The notes under the pieces are model-generated. The model was given only the letters and a program-made list of their open reading frames with translations. It did no database searches and was not told the origin of the DNA. Positions 1-13,301 of a stretch of 64,000 nt of DNA are shown here, piece by piece; position 1 is the stretch's first letter; each line of letters starts with the position of its first letter. A program made the translations under genes and the position numbers. The stretch comes from Parietaria judaica (taxonomy: Eukaryota; Streptophyta; Magnoliopsida; Rosales; Urticaceae), in NCBI GenBank assembly GCA_954871525.1, contig OX940870.1, positions 30,928,555 through 30,992,554 on the forward strand. Direction: 5' to 3'.

Positions 1-738
1 ACCTTGTCAGACATTGCCAATTTTACATCTTTGGTCCAGATTATAGTTTAAATGATTTTTTTTATATCATTTTATTATATCCTGGGAAAAAAATATTATT
101 CATTAAAGGAAGTAGTACGAAGAGAAGAGATTGGACTTGTTCTTCCATTTTGAGGTTTGGAAAACCGGTATTGGACACAGTAAAGGTCAAAAGCCTAATT
201 CACATATACCGTGTCAATCTTTCACATTCGTTTTGTAGTTATGAAGCATGCAAATTTGGATTTTTACATGAAAATTCTTAAATTGAGATACCTGGCTAGA
301 ACTAAAAATACATAAATACTGATTTAAAGAATTAGTAGCTGTGATCGCTTATTATTTTGTAAATCTTCTATGAAAAAATAGTTTTTTTTTTGTTAACTCG
401 ATTGATTAACGAAATATGCCTGAATACGGGTAGTAGAACACGGTCGGGAACGATGGTCGATAAAAGATCATATATGGCATGTAAGTATATGTAGTGATGT
501 GGCGCGTAATTACATTTATCCTACGTAATATTCTCATATTAAATATATAAACGTGTTCCTACTTATTTATGTATATATTACAATAATTAGAATCCTAAAC
601 ATGTTCGATTTAATCACAATTCGGATCACTTATCGAGACAAGAAAATAATATTAAAACTAATCCTACAGTGCTACCTTCTCTTTAATGATGTTACCGACC
701 AAGAGAGCTTCAACAACGTGAAGCAATGGTTGAACGAA
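1..738. other. AT-rich non-coding sequence
   Basis: No coding region, RNA gene or clear transposon end was recognised. The open frame at 553-786 has no domain, sits in AT-rich DNA and runs into the minisatellite that follows, so it is not called. Confidence 0.5.
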
Positions 739-1490
739 ACAGTATTCACCAGGGACAATATTTGTGTAAACAAGAGACAGTTTTAAATGTTTACTCGGGA
801 CAACTTTTATGTATATTAGGGACAGTTATTGTTTTCACCCGGGACAATTTTCATGTAAACCAGGGAAAATTTTAGACCGTTACTCGGGACAGTTTTTGTG
901 TATATCAAGGACAATTTTTGTGTTCACCAGGGACAATATTTGTGTAAAACAGAGACAATTTTAAATGTTTACTCGGGACAGCTTTTGTGTATATCAGGGA
1001 CAATTATTGTTTTCACCCGGGACAATTTTCATGTAAACCAAGAGAAGAATGTTAAACAAAAATCTGAAGAAAAAAATATATCAAACGGCCCAGAAAACTG
1101 TCCCTAAATCACCAAATACTGTCCCGAAATTACAGAATATTGTCCCTCAAATCTGGAAAAACTGTCCACGAACCCAATCTGCCTGAATGAAAGTAGTAAT
1201 TTTTTCAGTAAGAATGAATCTTCCTGAATTTGTCCCAATCTGTAATCCAAAACTGTCCATGGTTTAAACAAAAATTGTCTCTGGTTTAAATAAAAACTAT
1301 CCTTGGTGAACAATAATTGTCCCTGATATACACAAAAGCTGTCCCGAGTAAACATTTAAAATTGTCTCTCGTTTACATAAATATTGTCCCTGGTGAACAC
1401 AAAAATTGTCCCTGGTGAACACAAATATTGTCCTTGGTGAACACGCAAAAATTGTCGTTAACACACCAAAAAATTGTCCGGGACATTCAT
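739..1490. repeat. Inverted pair of 22-24 bp minisatellite arrays
   Basis: From about 739 to 1043 a 22-24 bp unit built around GGGACAATTTT repeats roughly 13 times, with alternating spacers such as GTGTTCACCA and ATGTTTACTC. A higher-order period of about 181 bp is visible (compare 739 with 920). From about 1098 to 1486 the same units recur in reverse orientation as TTGTCCCTGGTGAACAC. A transcript across the region could fold into a long imperfect hairpin. The layout resembles the GGAC/GTCC arrays in the arms of the MULE at 21133-23969, so this is probably the interior of a related element, but no left end was found. Confidence 0.75.
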
Positions 1491-2993
1491 TTTATTTAAT
1501 CTTAAAATTTAAACAACTCTAATTAATTTATCTTAGAGCTTATATATTCATAACAATATTTGTATAAACTTTGTTCAAGGTAGTCTCACATAAGATCGAG
1601 ACTACCTTGAACAAAGTATTCTATTCGAAATGCTCGAAATATAATGTAATTTACTCTTGTAACATTATAAGCACATAACGTAAGGATGAACCAATATGCC
1701 CTAAGACAAATCACAATTTTGTAAACAATTTGCACTGTATAGAACAATAAGCCAACCAAATATTCAAAACAATATTTTTTACACTCTTCTTTGTGTTCAT
1801 AATTTACACAGAATTGGAAAATGGCAAAGTTTATTATGCGACATTCATGCGTATGTCTTCACGGAAGATTTTTTTGCTTGTTTCGTTGTGATTTTTCGAG
1901 TCCATTCAGAGCAATCTTCTCTGCACAAAACAAACCAACACAGATGTCTCTCATTAAGTACACCCAAAATGTTTTTCTTTCTATTTCTCTTGAGAAAATG
2001 AACCCAATGTCACGATGTGCGTAGTTACAAAGAGAGAAATAAAGAGAACCTGAGCAAAACCAAGATCGCCAGCACTGCGAGATCGAAATGTAGCCAAGAA
2101 TAGAATCTGACTTGGAGTCTGCAACCTAGTGATTTGGGCGAATCACTTCTAACATTGATAAATTAGAATCACTTCTAAATTTTCCTGTAAAATCAAAACA
2201 AAAAAATCACCGAACTAAAACGAAACTTTAACTGTCATCATGTCATATTATCCGCGATTATGTCACCTACAAAATTCCTTGTCACCCAACAACTAAAAAG
2301 ATAAGCCCTATTTTTTCCCAAAAATTAAAGCCCAATTATTTTTTCCAAACCCTAATCAAATCTGGAAAAAATAAAATGCAAGCAAGCCCTAATTTTTCTT
2401 CTATACTGGAAAAATCAATGAGGAAAAACCAAAAAATCCCTAAAAATCTCTAAGTTGTCTTCCAAATCTTAAAATCAAAACTTATAAATCAAACAAGCAA
2501 GCCCTATTCAAAGCCTAAAATTAAAACTAGAAATCAGAACTGCAATACCTACTGTTTTCTGTCAAGCCTTTAATGAAAGTTGAAAACCAAAGAGGAAATG
2601 CCATAGACTTCTAGTTTGAAGCTTGCGCGTGGAGACCTGAGGCTATCGGCGACGATTTGGCCGGAGAGTTGGGCGGAGCGCGGGTTGGCGACGGGAGAAG
2701 AACGAGGTCGGGAGGGGGTCGCGAGGTCGGTTTGAAATTTCACGGTGAGGAGAGAAGAGTGAGGTCAGGAAGGAGAGAAGAAGAAAAGAAGAAAGAAGAT
2801 AAGAAAACGTGGAAAAATTGGATTTTTTTTATTTGTGGCAAAAGTAATATGTTTGTTTACTGAAATGTGATTGTCAAAAAAACGAGGGTAAAATCGTCTT
2901 AATCTGGGCAAAGTTTAGAAACACTTATTTTTTCAGACTGGGTTTAAAAGTTCAATTATGGTGTTTTTTTAAGCTATTTTCTCAAGTTTCCCT
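1491..2993. mobile_element. MULE-like segment with a right terminus at about 2993
   Basis: Read on the minus strand from 2993, the sequence begins GGGAAACTTGAGAAAATA and runs into a block with AACACCATAATTG. This is close to the ends of the MULE at 21133-23969 (GGGAAACTTCATAAAATA). A GC-rich stretch at 2640-2780, with repeated GGCGACGG- and GAGGTCGG-like words, occupies the same place relative to the end as the GC-rich block in that MULE. The matching left end was not found and may lie outside the window. The frames at 1821-2024 and 2657-2863 have no recognisable domain and are not called. Confidence 0.4.
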
Positions 2994-3780
2994 TTAAATA
3001 ACAGGTCCATGAATATTCATTGTTAACATGTTTTAGAGTCATAAATGAAGAAACATAAAATACAATCACTCTTGTCAAACTCAAATGACATTTGAAACTT
3101 TTTGTATATAGCCCCGTTTAGATTATGAATAACTCTTGTATTATGATACTGACACTGTACTATATAATATATATTATTACAATAATTAAAATTTATGTTT
3201 CTCCTTTTTACACTGTTGTTCTTTCCTCCATACTGTCATTGTGGTTTTTCACCGCCTCATCGCCGTGTAAATCCAACAATTCATACCAGATAAAGTTTTA
3301 CGGAATCTTAGGTAGTATTTAACAGTATCATTAATCTACCTCATCTTCCCGTGAAGGACTACTTGAACATACATGTAGATAAAAAAGCATTACAAATAGA
3401 AGAAATGTTAAATCAAGTATAAACTGAAATAAATTTCAAAGAGAAGAAAGTAGAAGGCATAAGAACTCACCACAACCCTGTTAAATAAATTGATTAAAGC
3501 GTGAAAAAAAAGATAAGTAAAAATTAGAAAGACATAAACTATTGTCAAAATTTGAGATTAGTGTGTATATACATATAACTCTGCTTTTTACTGCAATATT
3601 TCTCTTGAGATTTAAGTTTAGGGATTGAAATGTTAAAATTTGAAATATTATATCATATATATATATAGTGAGAGCGAGATAGCTTGAATCCGACAAACAA
3701 CACCTGAACCTCTTAAGCCACCAAACGACATTAAGCTCATTGCCCGGATCGACAGTTCCATACAACGGGATCATGATGAC
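2994..3780. other. AT-rich intergenic sequence
   Basis: No supported gene, RNA or transposon end was seen. The short open frames here lack domains and plausible splice context. Confidence 0.45.
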
Positions 3781-5029
3781 CTCTTGGAAATAATTTAAAT
3801 GAAATTAATTAAATTCACCAAAAATAACTTAAACCAAACAACAACAAATTAGAAACTTACCGGGATCATGGTGACCTCCCAATCGATAGAAGAAAACACG
3901 CTAAAAAATCAAGAAATGGATAATCAACGGCCAAAACAGTAATACAAAAATAAAATGCGACGAAAATACCTAATGAGTTCTCGTCGCGGAGTTCAATGTC
4001 CGATTCGGTCATCGCGGAGTTCTCGTCGGCAAAGTCTCCCTTTTAAGCTTGCTCTGCCCGCGGTGCGCGATCTGGACTTTGTCGCCCAAGTTGGCAAAAC
4101 TGAGAATGTGAGAGAACAATTTCGCGATGACTATCGAATTACCAAACTGAGCATGTGAGAGAATGATTTCGCGATGACTATCGAATCGCCCGGGTCCAAG
4201 CTCGTCAGAATATTGTCGAGCTCTTCGAGTTTCTTCAGGTCGTGCTTTCCTTCGTACTCGCCATAGAGCTCGTAACACTCTTAAACTTGTAAAAAATCAT
4301 CATAGTCAGAGGATAAAAAACAACACGGATTCGGATATGAATGAAACCAAAAGAATCATCAAATACACCACAAAACTTCTATGCAAATCCAGGATTTGGA
4401 TACGAAGAGTGAAAACTTTTGTACAGTTTACCGGTTTTTAGTTCTGAATTCATATACAGATACAAAACCAGAATTTCAAAGTAGAAACACGTAACCAATA
4501 TCAAGAACCGGTACCATATAGATATACTTTTGAATCAAAATCGGTAACAAAATACCGAGATACGTGGTTTGTTCTTTACCGGTATCGGATTTTGGTTTGG
4601 AGTGGTTTGAATCGATCTCAAATATTCATCGCCTAAAAATTAAAATCGAAAAGCAACCAGGAATTGAAAGAACTTACAGTTTCCTTCAAATCTTCGCGGG
4701 GCAAATCCTGAAGAATATCGATTTCGTTGGAGGATGAAATGTGAGAAAACCTATGGAAATGAAAAGAGAGTGAAACGGGAGAGGCATGAATCCAAGGGGC
4801 AGTGGGTGTGAAAGGGAAAGAAAGAGAATTAAGATACTGTAACGTCAACGTGTACTAAATGTGATTTTAATTTTAGTGTCATTTAGCTTAATTTTGAGTC
4901 AATTAATAAATGAAATTAGTGTTAAAGAATTATAAAATAGAAAATTGTAGAAAATTAGGATTCTCTATTTCCAAGCTTTCTAGGTAACCTATTTATTGTT
5001 GATAGATTTTCCTTTTATATATATATAGA
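3781..5029 (-). mobile_element. Helitron-like element, 5' end only resolved
   Basis: On the minus strand from 5029 the sequence starts TCTATATATATATAAAAGG followed by AAAATC, the AT-rich 5' terminus typical of plant Helitrons. The first 85 bp or so resemble the same terminus at 9556, so both belong to one family. The 3' hairpin and CTAG end were not located, and the left limit given is arbitrary. Exon-like blocks flanked by splice-like dinucleotides (about 3860-4290 and 4670-4850, minus) could be captured gene pieces, but no protein family was recognised. Confidence 0.4.
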
Positions 5030-5466
5030 CTAGTGGACCGGCACCGCGCTTCGCGCGGTGGCGAGAGAATATCTCGTTATAATTTAAATGAAAATATTAG
5101 CAATGGTAATTTTAAAATATATGCCTTAACGAAACAATTACATTCAAAGCAAACTAAACGATCATTGATTTATTCGGGTTATATTATCGTCATATGTTTA
5201 TTAAATATGAGTAGATATATATTGTAAAATAAATTAAAAATGAATGCATAACGTCCAAAATATTAGCTGCCACCAAATAACTAACAATGTAGAAATAGTA
5301 TCTCAAAAAAATGTAGAAATAGAAGAACCCTTTCAAATTTAATAAAAAGATAAACTAACGAAAAGTTGTATATATTTACTAAAGTATTAGCTATACGTGT
5401 AAATAAAAATAAAACAAAAAATAATAAAATCTAAGAATATAAAGTAGTTATGCGGAGTTAGCTTTT

Positions 5467-5512
<46 letters not shown>

Positions 5513-8500
5513 ATTAAATAGTAACATTACATGGATAGAGTAAGTAATGGAAAATAATTGTCAAAATAAACAAATACTTGCTAAATATCATTATATCACA
5601 ACATGGAAAGTTCGATTAGAAAATAAAAAAAATTCTACGAATAGGAACCATATATTGCAGGTCAATTCCTAAACTCTCGAATTAAATGAAAATTCAACAT
5701 TTTTTTTTTAATTTAAATAAAATAAAAAGTATTTTTTATAATTATTTAGAGCTCATCTCCAAGTTAAATGTTTTATTTGTTAATTTTTTTGTTTGTTTGT
5801 TAATTGACCGTCAATGGATCAAACTCACACCATAACAAATAGAGAGCTATTTCCGCGTTCTTGGAGAAAAGCGGTCATATTCGCACATCCATCATAAAGA
5901 CTGGTCGCACATCCTTATATGATAATTTACGACGATTTATAATTGAGTGTGTATTTTTTATCCAAAAAATTCTAAAATAATATTTTAAAAATTATAAACT
6001 TGAAGGAATAAAATAATTGTAAATAAAAGAATAAAAAAAATTAAGTTTACCTTTACAAATTATACTTCGAACATATTACTATATTATTCTTCATGTTAAT
6101 TTTTCAATATTCATTCATGAACACTGCAATAATTTTCAATATCCAACATTTTATGGTCACATAATGTAAATGTTTCAAATATATATATAACATTAATAGA
6201 AAATAATATTTGACAGATGAAGAAACAATTTTCAAAAACATTTTTTGTTCTATTTTACCAAAAGCAACTTATATATATAAAAGTTATGAAAATATAGGAT
6301 ATAAAATAAAACATTTAAATAAATGAGAAATAAGAAGAATGAAGTGTTCTTCAACATACAAATGCAATACATTGAGGTTCTCAATTCCCACATTTTCCTT
6401 TAATTGAAAACTATACTCTTTTTCCTATTGAATGTTAACATAACAATACAATACATTCCATAGTCATTATATATCTCTATCAAACACACCATAAATCATC
6501 TTAAATGACATCAAATGCTCAAGTACCGACATCAAGCTTTGCTTAAGAAAGCTCTCATGTGCTAACAAAAAATCCTCAATATTGTGTTTCAGTGAGGCGA
6601 CCTTGTTCATCTACTCGACCGAGTTTCTTATCATCTGCCGTTATTAACAAAGCACATATTAAGTTCCTATTAATCCTCAATACTCAATGGCATCAACTAT
6701 TAATATACATAATTAGTGATGCCCCACAAACAAATAAAGAAACAAACAAAGATTAAAAAAATGCAGACCTGCAAAAGACAAATATAGATTAAACATATGA
6801 ACGATGAACACAAATCTGAGGAGCAAAAATAAGATCGTTTAAACAGATTTGAAACACATACTCCTAAACTTGAGCCCCTTCAATTTCCCAAAACTACTAC
6901 CAAACCGAGCTCCAACATGATTAAAGCGACTGTTGTTATCTTGTTAAAAATTCCACTGATAATGCTCGTTAAAGTTGATCAGCTTAAGAGATGAAACGTA
7001 AATTAAGTATTACATTTTTTTTATTGCACATATATTTGTAAGGATATAAAACATTAACGTTTACAAATAAAGAAATTCAGGTTTCATAACCTGCACTTCA
7101 GTAGTAAACTCAAAAGCAACAAAAATATAGGAAAAAATCAACCCACATTAGAGAATTGAACCAAATCTAGGAAAATAATTACAGAGCGGCGAGGAGTATG
7201 CAAACTTTCTCGGCATCCAAACATGTTATCGGCCTATAAAAATAGGATCGCATAGCCAAATTTAACTCAAATGCTATAAAGAGACATAGCGAGAAATGCT
7301 AGATAAATATCACCACTACTTGAATGCAAATGTCTTATGAGGCATTAACGTAAAATGAAACCAACATCATGGGCAAAAGAATCTCACAGAATAAGCGACG
7401 AAAGGCTAACAAATCTCGAAAATCCCTAAAAACAGTGATAGCAGCAACAGTGCCCTAAAATCACCTCTTTAAATCATTTGAACCATAATAATAGAACATA
7501 TATAATTAAACACATATATAAAATAGTTGGCAATTCATAATTAGAAATAAACACTTTTACCATGAACTAAATACACAAAATAATTGTATAATCTATTAAC
7601 CAAACACTGATGGAGTGACAACTTTATCTTTTAAAAGTTAAAAACTAAATGAGGCATGTTATTTATTTATTTAATGGAAGGCATGATACTCAAATCCCCT
7701 GCAAAAGAAAAATACATTGTGTTCCATATTTTCATTAATAACACAATTGAACTAAATTCTATAAAAATCCATTATTAAATTTCAAATCTCAGTCATAAAC
7801 CAGTTCCAAAATATCACGGCAACACCCACAAACGCCACGACGATGAATGTTTGTGAAATAAACACATACAAAAAACTCACACTTGCGCACAATAATTTCC
7901 GAGAAAAATAGAAACCAAGCACTGAAGTTCTCTGGTCAAGCCAACATGAAGCAATCTTAAAGCCAAAAGAAAATTGCTAATACTTAGCAAGAAAGGCACA
8001 AAAAGAAGAAAAAGGAAAAAAGACATTTGAAAAATAATAGAAAAGGTGGGAGAGAATTTACACATGCTACTCTATAAATCGGATTTTTGAGAATGGAAGA
8101 AGCTTTATACATTTACTCGGTAGCATGAAACAACAACAAATAACCTTAAATCATTGCCTGCGGAGGGTCACGAACTGGCCATACTGAAATCCTGCAATGG
8201 TGAGGCAGAGTTGAAAGAAAGGGTGACGGCAATTAAAAGGCAATGAAAATAACATTTTTATTTTAGTACTTAGAACATCAAACTGGTTAATGAAATCTTT
8301 AAATCTCCAGCGTGATTAAAATAGCATATCATTTACTTGTCCTATAAAATAGCATTGCCTGATTAAACTACACCCACAAAGCAAAATAATTATAAATCCT
8401 ATAAGACTACTGCAAAAAGAAGTAAAGAACGTTTAACCGGACATATGCATAAAAAATATAGTAAATTATCAAGAATTCATGATTCTAAAGTCAACCCACT

Positions 8501-9556
8501 ATGTTAGCATCTTTTACCTACTATCATATATGATGAGCACATAACGAAGATAATAAACAAATAAAAAAAATAGAACAAAAATTAACACAAAAGTTGTGAG
8601 AGATTGAGGAGAGGGTCTGAGGCTCAAGCTTCAACCTATAAAAAATTGCCCAACAATGACCAAATATACAATCACGATAATTATACCATCATATATATTA
8701 AGATTATTCAAATAGAATTCAGAAAATAAGAGTTGATTGTACTCGTAAGTCGTACATGCTTGGCATTGTAGCCGAGAGGGCAAGCCGCTGTTACACTCGA
8801 GAATCAGAAAATAAAAGAACAAAAATCACAGTGGACTTTTCTCAAACAGTTAGCTTACACAATCCAGTAAGAGATTGAAAACAAACAATATTAAAGAAAA
8901 CAACCCAAATAAAGCTCCATTGATCCCTGCACACTCTATTAACAGATTGATGCCCGAATTTTACTGTTTTCTCAAAATGAAATACGAATAACCTGAATTG
9001 AAAAGAAAGATGCAGCAGAGTGTGAGAGGCCGGAGTATAGACTGGTAATCGTCGCAGGAGAGCAAGCGGAGGTTACATGGAAATGAGAGCAGACTACGAT
9101 TATAAAAACACCGTGAGGCAAAAAACAAAGAAAATTCACGTAACCTGACTATTACCTTCTTGGAGATGGCAGCTCTCCAATCGACTACGGTGGACGACTG
9201 TGGGCTAGCCAATCGACCAGTATTGTGTTCGGAGCGACGGAGGAGAAGCGAAGGGACTGAGCGATTGATGAAGAAAAAGAAAGGAAAATCATCGGTCTTC
9301 TAAATGTAAGAAACGATTGATTCTTGATATCAGTGTGTGCTTTAATTCACACAGTATCTATAATAACTCTTGGCAATAATTACATAAGTTTAAATGTCAC
9401 ACTTGCGACAATCACATTTCCCTCTTAATTAAGGGAATAACATGAAGGAGAAAAAATAAAAAATCGTAAAATTATAGAATTGTAGGATTCTAGTTTTTGA
9501 AGCTTTTGAGACCATTCATTTATTGTGGTGAGATTTTCCTTTTATATATATATAGA
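5030..9556 (-). mobile_element. Probable non-autonomous Helitron
   Basis: The minus-strand 3' terminus is clear: an 8-bp-stem hairpin (CACCGCGC-TTC-GCGCGGTG on the plus strand, 5042-5060) lies 8-12 nt from a terminal CTAG at 5030-5033. The 5' terminus at 9556 reads TCTATATATATATAAAAGG. Helitrons transpose by a rolling-circle mechanism and insert between A and T. The left flank fits this, but the base after 9556 is A, not T, so the right limit is less certain. No Rep/helicase coding region is visible. An exon-like block at about 9120-9212 (minus) ends at a GT donor, suggesting captured gene sequence, not identified. Confidence 0.55.
5469..5511. repeat. (ATT)n microsatellite
   Basis: Uninterrupted TAT/ATT trinucleotide run of about 14 units inside the probable Helitron. 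Confidence 0.95.
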
Positions 9557-9965
9557 ATATAGATATATAAATAGATTAAAGAAATATATTACAAAATTTG
9601 AGTATATTTTCTAATCTCTTTTAACGGTTACAAAGCTTCGATACTCAAAAGCTACATAATTATCTCGATTCGTGATTGGCGTAACCATAATTTCAATTCA
9701 AGTGAGTCTTATTTTTTTTTTTACTTATTTTATATGAACTTAGACATATCGAATCCGCCCACTTTAATAACTGTGTTATGTGTTTGTAAACGATGACATT
9801 TGTTCGAGAGAGAACTTTAGGTTTAGATAGTTCTCTTCGATTTTGTTTGTAATCTTTGATATTTTTATTTATATTATCCCGAGCTTCGATTTTTACTTTG
9901 CGTTCTTTGGGTGACAATCTAGTTGGGATTCGAGTTCGCTTAGCCAGATTTTGTGACTAAAAAAA
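9557..9965. other. AT-rich dispersed repeat
   Basis: No gene is seen. Much of 9590-9900 resembles 13320-13540: both carry CAATTCAAGTGA- or AAATTCAGGTGA-like text, then a T-rich run and TTACTTATTTTATAT. It is therefore a dispersed repeat of unknown type. Confidence 0.5.
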
Positions 9966-10705
9966 ATCTAAATAATTTTCTATTTCAAATAAAAAAATGG
10001 ATTATGGGTATTGCACAACCCTACTAAATAGTCGGTGACTAATCGGCTGATCGCTCAAGAAAAGGGTAGTTGGGTGGAATTTGGAAAGAGAAAAAAGAAA
10101 AAAGCGACTTCCTCAGAAGATCGAACGAACTAAGAAAAGTAAAAGAAGACAAAACCGTTTTTTTTTATATGGTATGTATGAACTATGAACCTTTGGGGTA
10201 ATATTGGCAAAAGTAGCTAACTTGTTGTGTTTGTTTCATTTATATGGCCAATGCGATTTAATCCTGGCAATAGTATTTAAAGTTTGCTAAATCATCTCAA
10301 TTGTAAATTTCCATCCACTTAATAGTATTTAAAGTTTGCTCGAGCATTGTGAGAATAAAGAGGGACAAGGGAGTGGGTCCTACACATTAAAGAAAAAAAA
10401 ATTAAGTAATAAATTAAGATATTTTAATTAAAAAAAAGAGAAAAAAATAATTAAAAATAACGTGGTTGTCCACTTGGAACCCCACGTGGCAGTTAACGCA
10501 GCCACGTCACCATTTGACTAACATAGTTAAAGTTAAGTGGATGAAAATTTGTGATTGAAACGATTTAGCAAACTTTGAATACTATTGCCAAGATTAAATC
10601 GCATTGGCCATATAAATGATACAAACACAATAAATTGGCTACTTTTGCCAATATTACCCCTCAACCTTTTATTTAAAAGCAAGTTTTGACTTCCTCAAGA
10701 AGGGA
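9966..10705. repeat. Paralogous segment, copy 1
   Basis: Apart from the insertion at 10195-10660, this segment matches 21112-21132 joined to 23970-24215. Both copies share ATTATGGGTATTGCACAACC, a GATCGCTCAAGAAAAGGG word and AAGGGAAGTTGAAAA. At 9983-9991 it shows TTTCAAATA uninterrupted, exactly where the other copy holds a 2.8-kb MULE. Confidence 0.75.
10195..10660. mobile_element. Foldback MULE-type MITE (466 bp)
   Basis: The ends are inverted repeats beginning GGGGTAATATTGGCAAAAGT. Flanks 10186-10194 (TGAACCTTT) and 10661-10669 (TCAACCTTT) match at 8 of 9 bases, a 9-bp duplication as in Mutator-like elements. The paralogous site at 24157-24165 (TGGACCTTT) is unoccupied. The element is non-coding; the centre is AT-rich with CCACGTGGC-like words on one side. 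Confidence 0.8.
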
Positions 10706-12166
10706 AGTTGAAAACTTAATATTAAATCTGCTTTGAAAACTTAAAAAATATTATATTAAATCCCCTAAAAAGTTATCTATCAGTTTTGAATGTATCACAA
10801 AGTATCATACGTTTCGATCCCACGTATTATTTTTATATCTTTCCTAAAATAAAATATGACATCTGTTTAACTTTAGGGATGTAGCAAAAGTAATGAATTT
10901 ATAGTTACTACATCGAGTTACTAATACAAAGTAAGACTTTTATAAATGTATTTTGAGACCGTTAAAATTTATTATATTATTAAATTGTTAATTTATAAAA
11001 TATTAGCTGTATAATCATTATAATTAGAAGGAAAAAAAAAACCTATATAACAAGGAAAGAATATTGTACTAAATGAAACTTGTTTCATGTAATGATGCAA
11101 TTGTAGTGACAATCACTTTGAACTTTTTTTACATCACAAAAATAGAACACCGGCTTTCTTAATGTCAAGCAAAAGCTTGAAGTTGAAAGAGACGTGATTT
11201 TCAAGAATACACATATAACGTCATAATCATATTTTAAAAACACGACTAGTTAATTAGGGTAGTTTAATTTATTTAGTATGATTTTATAACTAGTTATGCA
11301 ATGTTGTATTTTATTTACAGTGATTACATAGTTATATATGTAATATTATTATTTTTATTTTAAGTTATTAATTTATATATCAATTGGGACATACATACTT
11401 GTAAGAAATTAAGAATATTATTATTTTACCGAATTATTAATTTAGATAAATAGGCTCAAATCTGGACTGGACATAATCATTATTTAATCAAAGTTATTAA
11501 TTTATCGAGTATTAATTTATTGAAGTTTTACTATATACAAATTATTAGTTTATTAGGAAAAGTCTTTTCGAAAGAAGACAAAAGCATATGAAACTTAATG
11601 CTTGTAATTAGTGATCTCTTCACTTCCCCATGAATTCAGATTAGCATTTTTGGCTCTCGGTGAATTTCTTCGTGTTCATGTGCCTAAAATTTAGATTAAC
11701 ATTGTTCGTGTTCAACATTTTTCTCTGCATACCACTTTGAAGCTGAAGAGGAAAATTTGTTTTTTATTATATTTTTTATTTTTACCTTTCGTAATCTCTA
11801 TTTTTAGTAAAAATAATTTTGTCTGTGTAATCTGACAATACGTCTACGTACTATATATCGTTTTGTTATTGCAATTTATTTTTTAAGCATTTTAAAATTA
11901 CAATTGAAATTGACGATTAATAAAATTTTGACTATTTAGATAGTATATGTTTATATATTATAAAAATTGAAACTATTAGAAAACAAAATTAAGTTTTAAG
12001 ATTATTTTGTTTTCAAAAATTAAACGGTGGGAAGGTATAAAAGTAAAACAAAGTACAGTTTGAAAATATATTTTATGCATTTTTGAAAATAAATATATAA
12101 GCTTCATTTTCCTTAAATCAATCTAAAATTTTAGATATGAAAAAGTTAACCTATCACTGGAATTAT
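10706..12166. other. AT-rich intergenic sequence
   Basis: No gene or complete transposon was recognised. The part at about 10770-10930 resembles 30034-30190 (shared TTTTGAATGTA and AAAATAAAATATGACATCTGTTT-like words), so it includes an unclassified dispersed repeat. Confidence 0.45.
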
Positions 12167-13301
12167 GGGTTAATTGCGACAAAAATATTCAACTTTTGGT
12201 CAAATTCTATGCTGTGTATACAACCTCCGTAAATGGCGATAAAAGTACCCAAACTTGGCATTTGGGAGTTGACCGAGAAAATATACCTATGTAGCAATCA
12301 GCCTTTGCCACATAAATTGCCACATGGCACTTGGCCGCCACGTGGCTTGCCACGTAATTATTATTTTATTAAATAATTTTAAAAAGTTATTTAAAAAAAA
12401 CTTTTTAATTTTTTTTAAAATAAATTATTTTTTCATAATAACCAATAATGAATATTTAAATTTAAATATTCATTATTAGTTTTATTATTAAATATAATTA
12501 TTCATTTTAGAAAAGTGGATCAAACGAAATAAATAAAGAAAAAAATCACCGTTCACGGTTCACTCAAGCTCCGCCTCCGATCCGGTTCACGGGTGAAACG
12601 AAATCGCTTAATATATTTAATAATAATAACTAATAATAATCATATGATTATTTAACGACAATTTTCAAAAAAAGAATAATATATAAATAAAAAACATATT
12701 AAACAGTTATTATTATTGTAAAATGCAAACACAAAAAAAATATCATGCAAACAAATAAAAATATTTTTTTGTTAAATATAAATATGATTACTATTTTCTG
12801 TTCTTGAATAAGTGGTGTGTATTTAATTATGTCTTGAATTTTTAAACAATTTGTATGTGTTTATTAGTTATTATTATTAAACATATTAAACAATTTTATT
12901 CGACGCGTGAACCGGATCGGAAACGGAGTTCAAGTGAACCGTGAGTGGTAATTTTTATTTCGTTATACCCAATTTTTAAAAAATATATAATTATAACCAA
13001 TAATGAATATTTAAATTTAAATGTTCATTATTTTTTATTATTGGAAAAAAATATTTTTTTAAAAATAAAAATAAAATAAGTTTGTTTAAAAAATAAAAAT
13101 ATTTAAAAAATATATATAAAAATATTAATTACGTGGCATGCCACGTGGCGGCTAAGTGCCACGTGGCATGCCACATGGCAAAGGCTGATTCCATATAAAT
13201 AGAACGAAATGCCAAGTTTGAGTACTTTTGCCGCCATACGGTGGTTGTATACACTACAGAGCATTTGACTAAAGATTATGTCTTTTTGCCATAATTAACC
13301 C
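12167..13301. mobile_element. Foldback element (1135 bp)
   Basis: Outer inverted ends read GGGTTAATTGCGACAAAAAT on the left and GGGTTAATTATGGCAAAAAG from the right. Complementary blocks continue inward, including CCACGTGGC-rich text (12331-12350 and 13137-13160) and a second inverted pair around GTTCACGGTTCACTC (12551) and GAACCGTGAGTGG (about 12936). The whole element is therefore close to a palindrome centred near 12730. No clean target duplication was found (TGGAATTAT against TATAATTTA). It encodes no protein. Confidence 0.7.

Noticed and set aside
739..1490. Regular 22-24 bp repeats resembling a CRISPR array
   Set aside because: Repeats are contiguous with no unique spacers of constant length, units vary continuously, and the context is a plant nuclear genome.
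2657..2863. Arg/Gly-rich 68-codon frame
   Set aside because: Purine-rich low-complexity DNA at a position equivalent to the GC-rich block in the MULE at 21133-23969; no domain.
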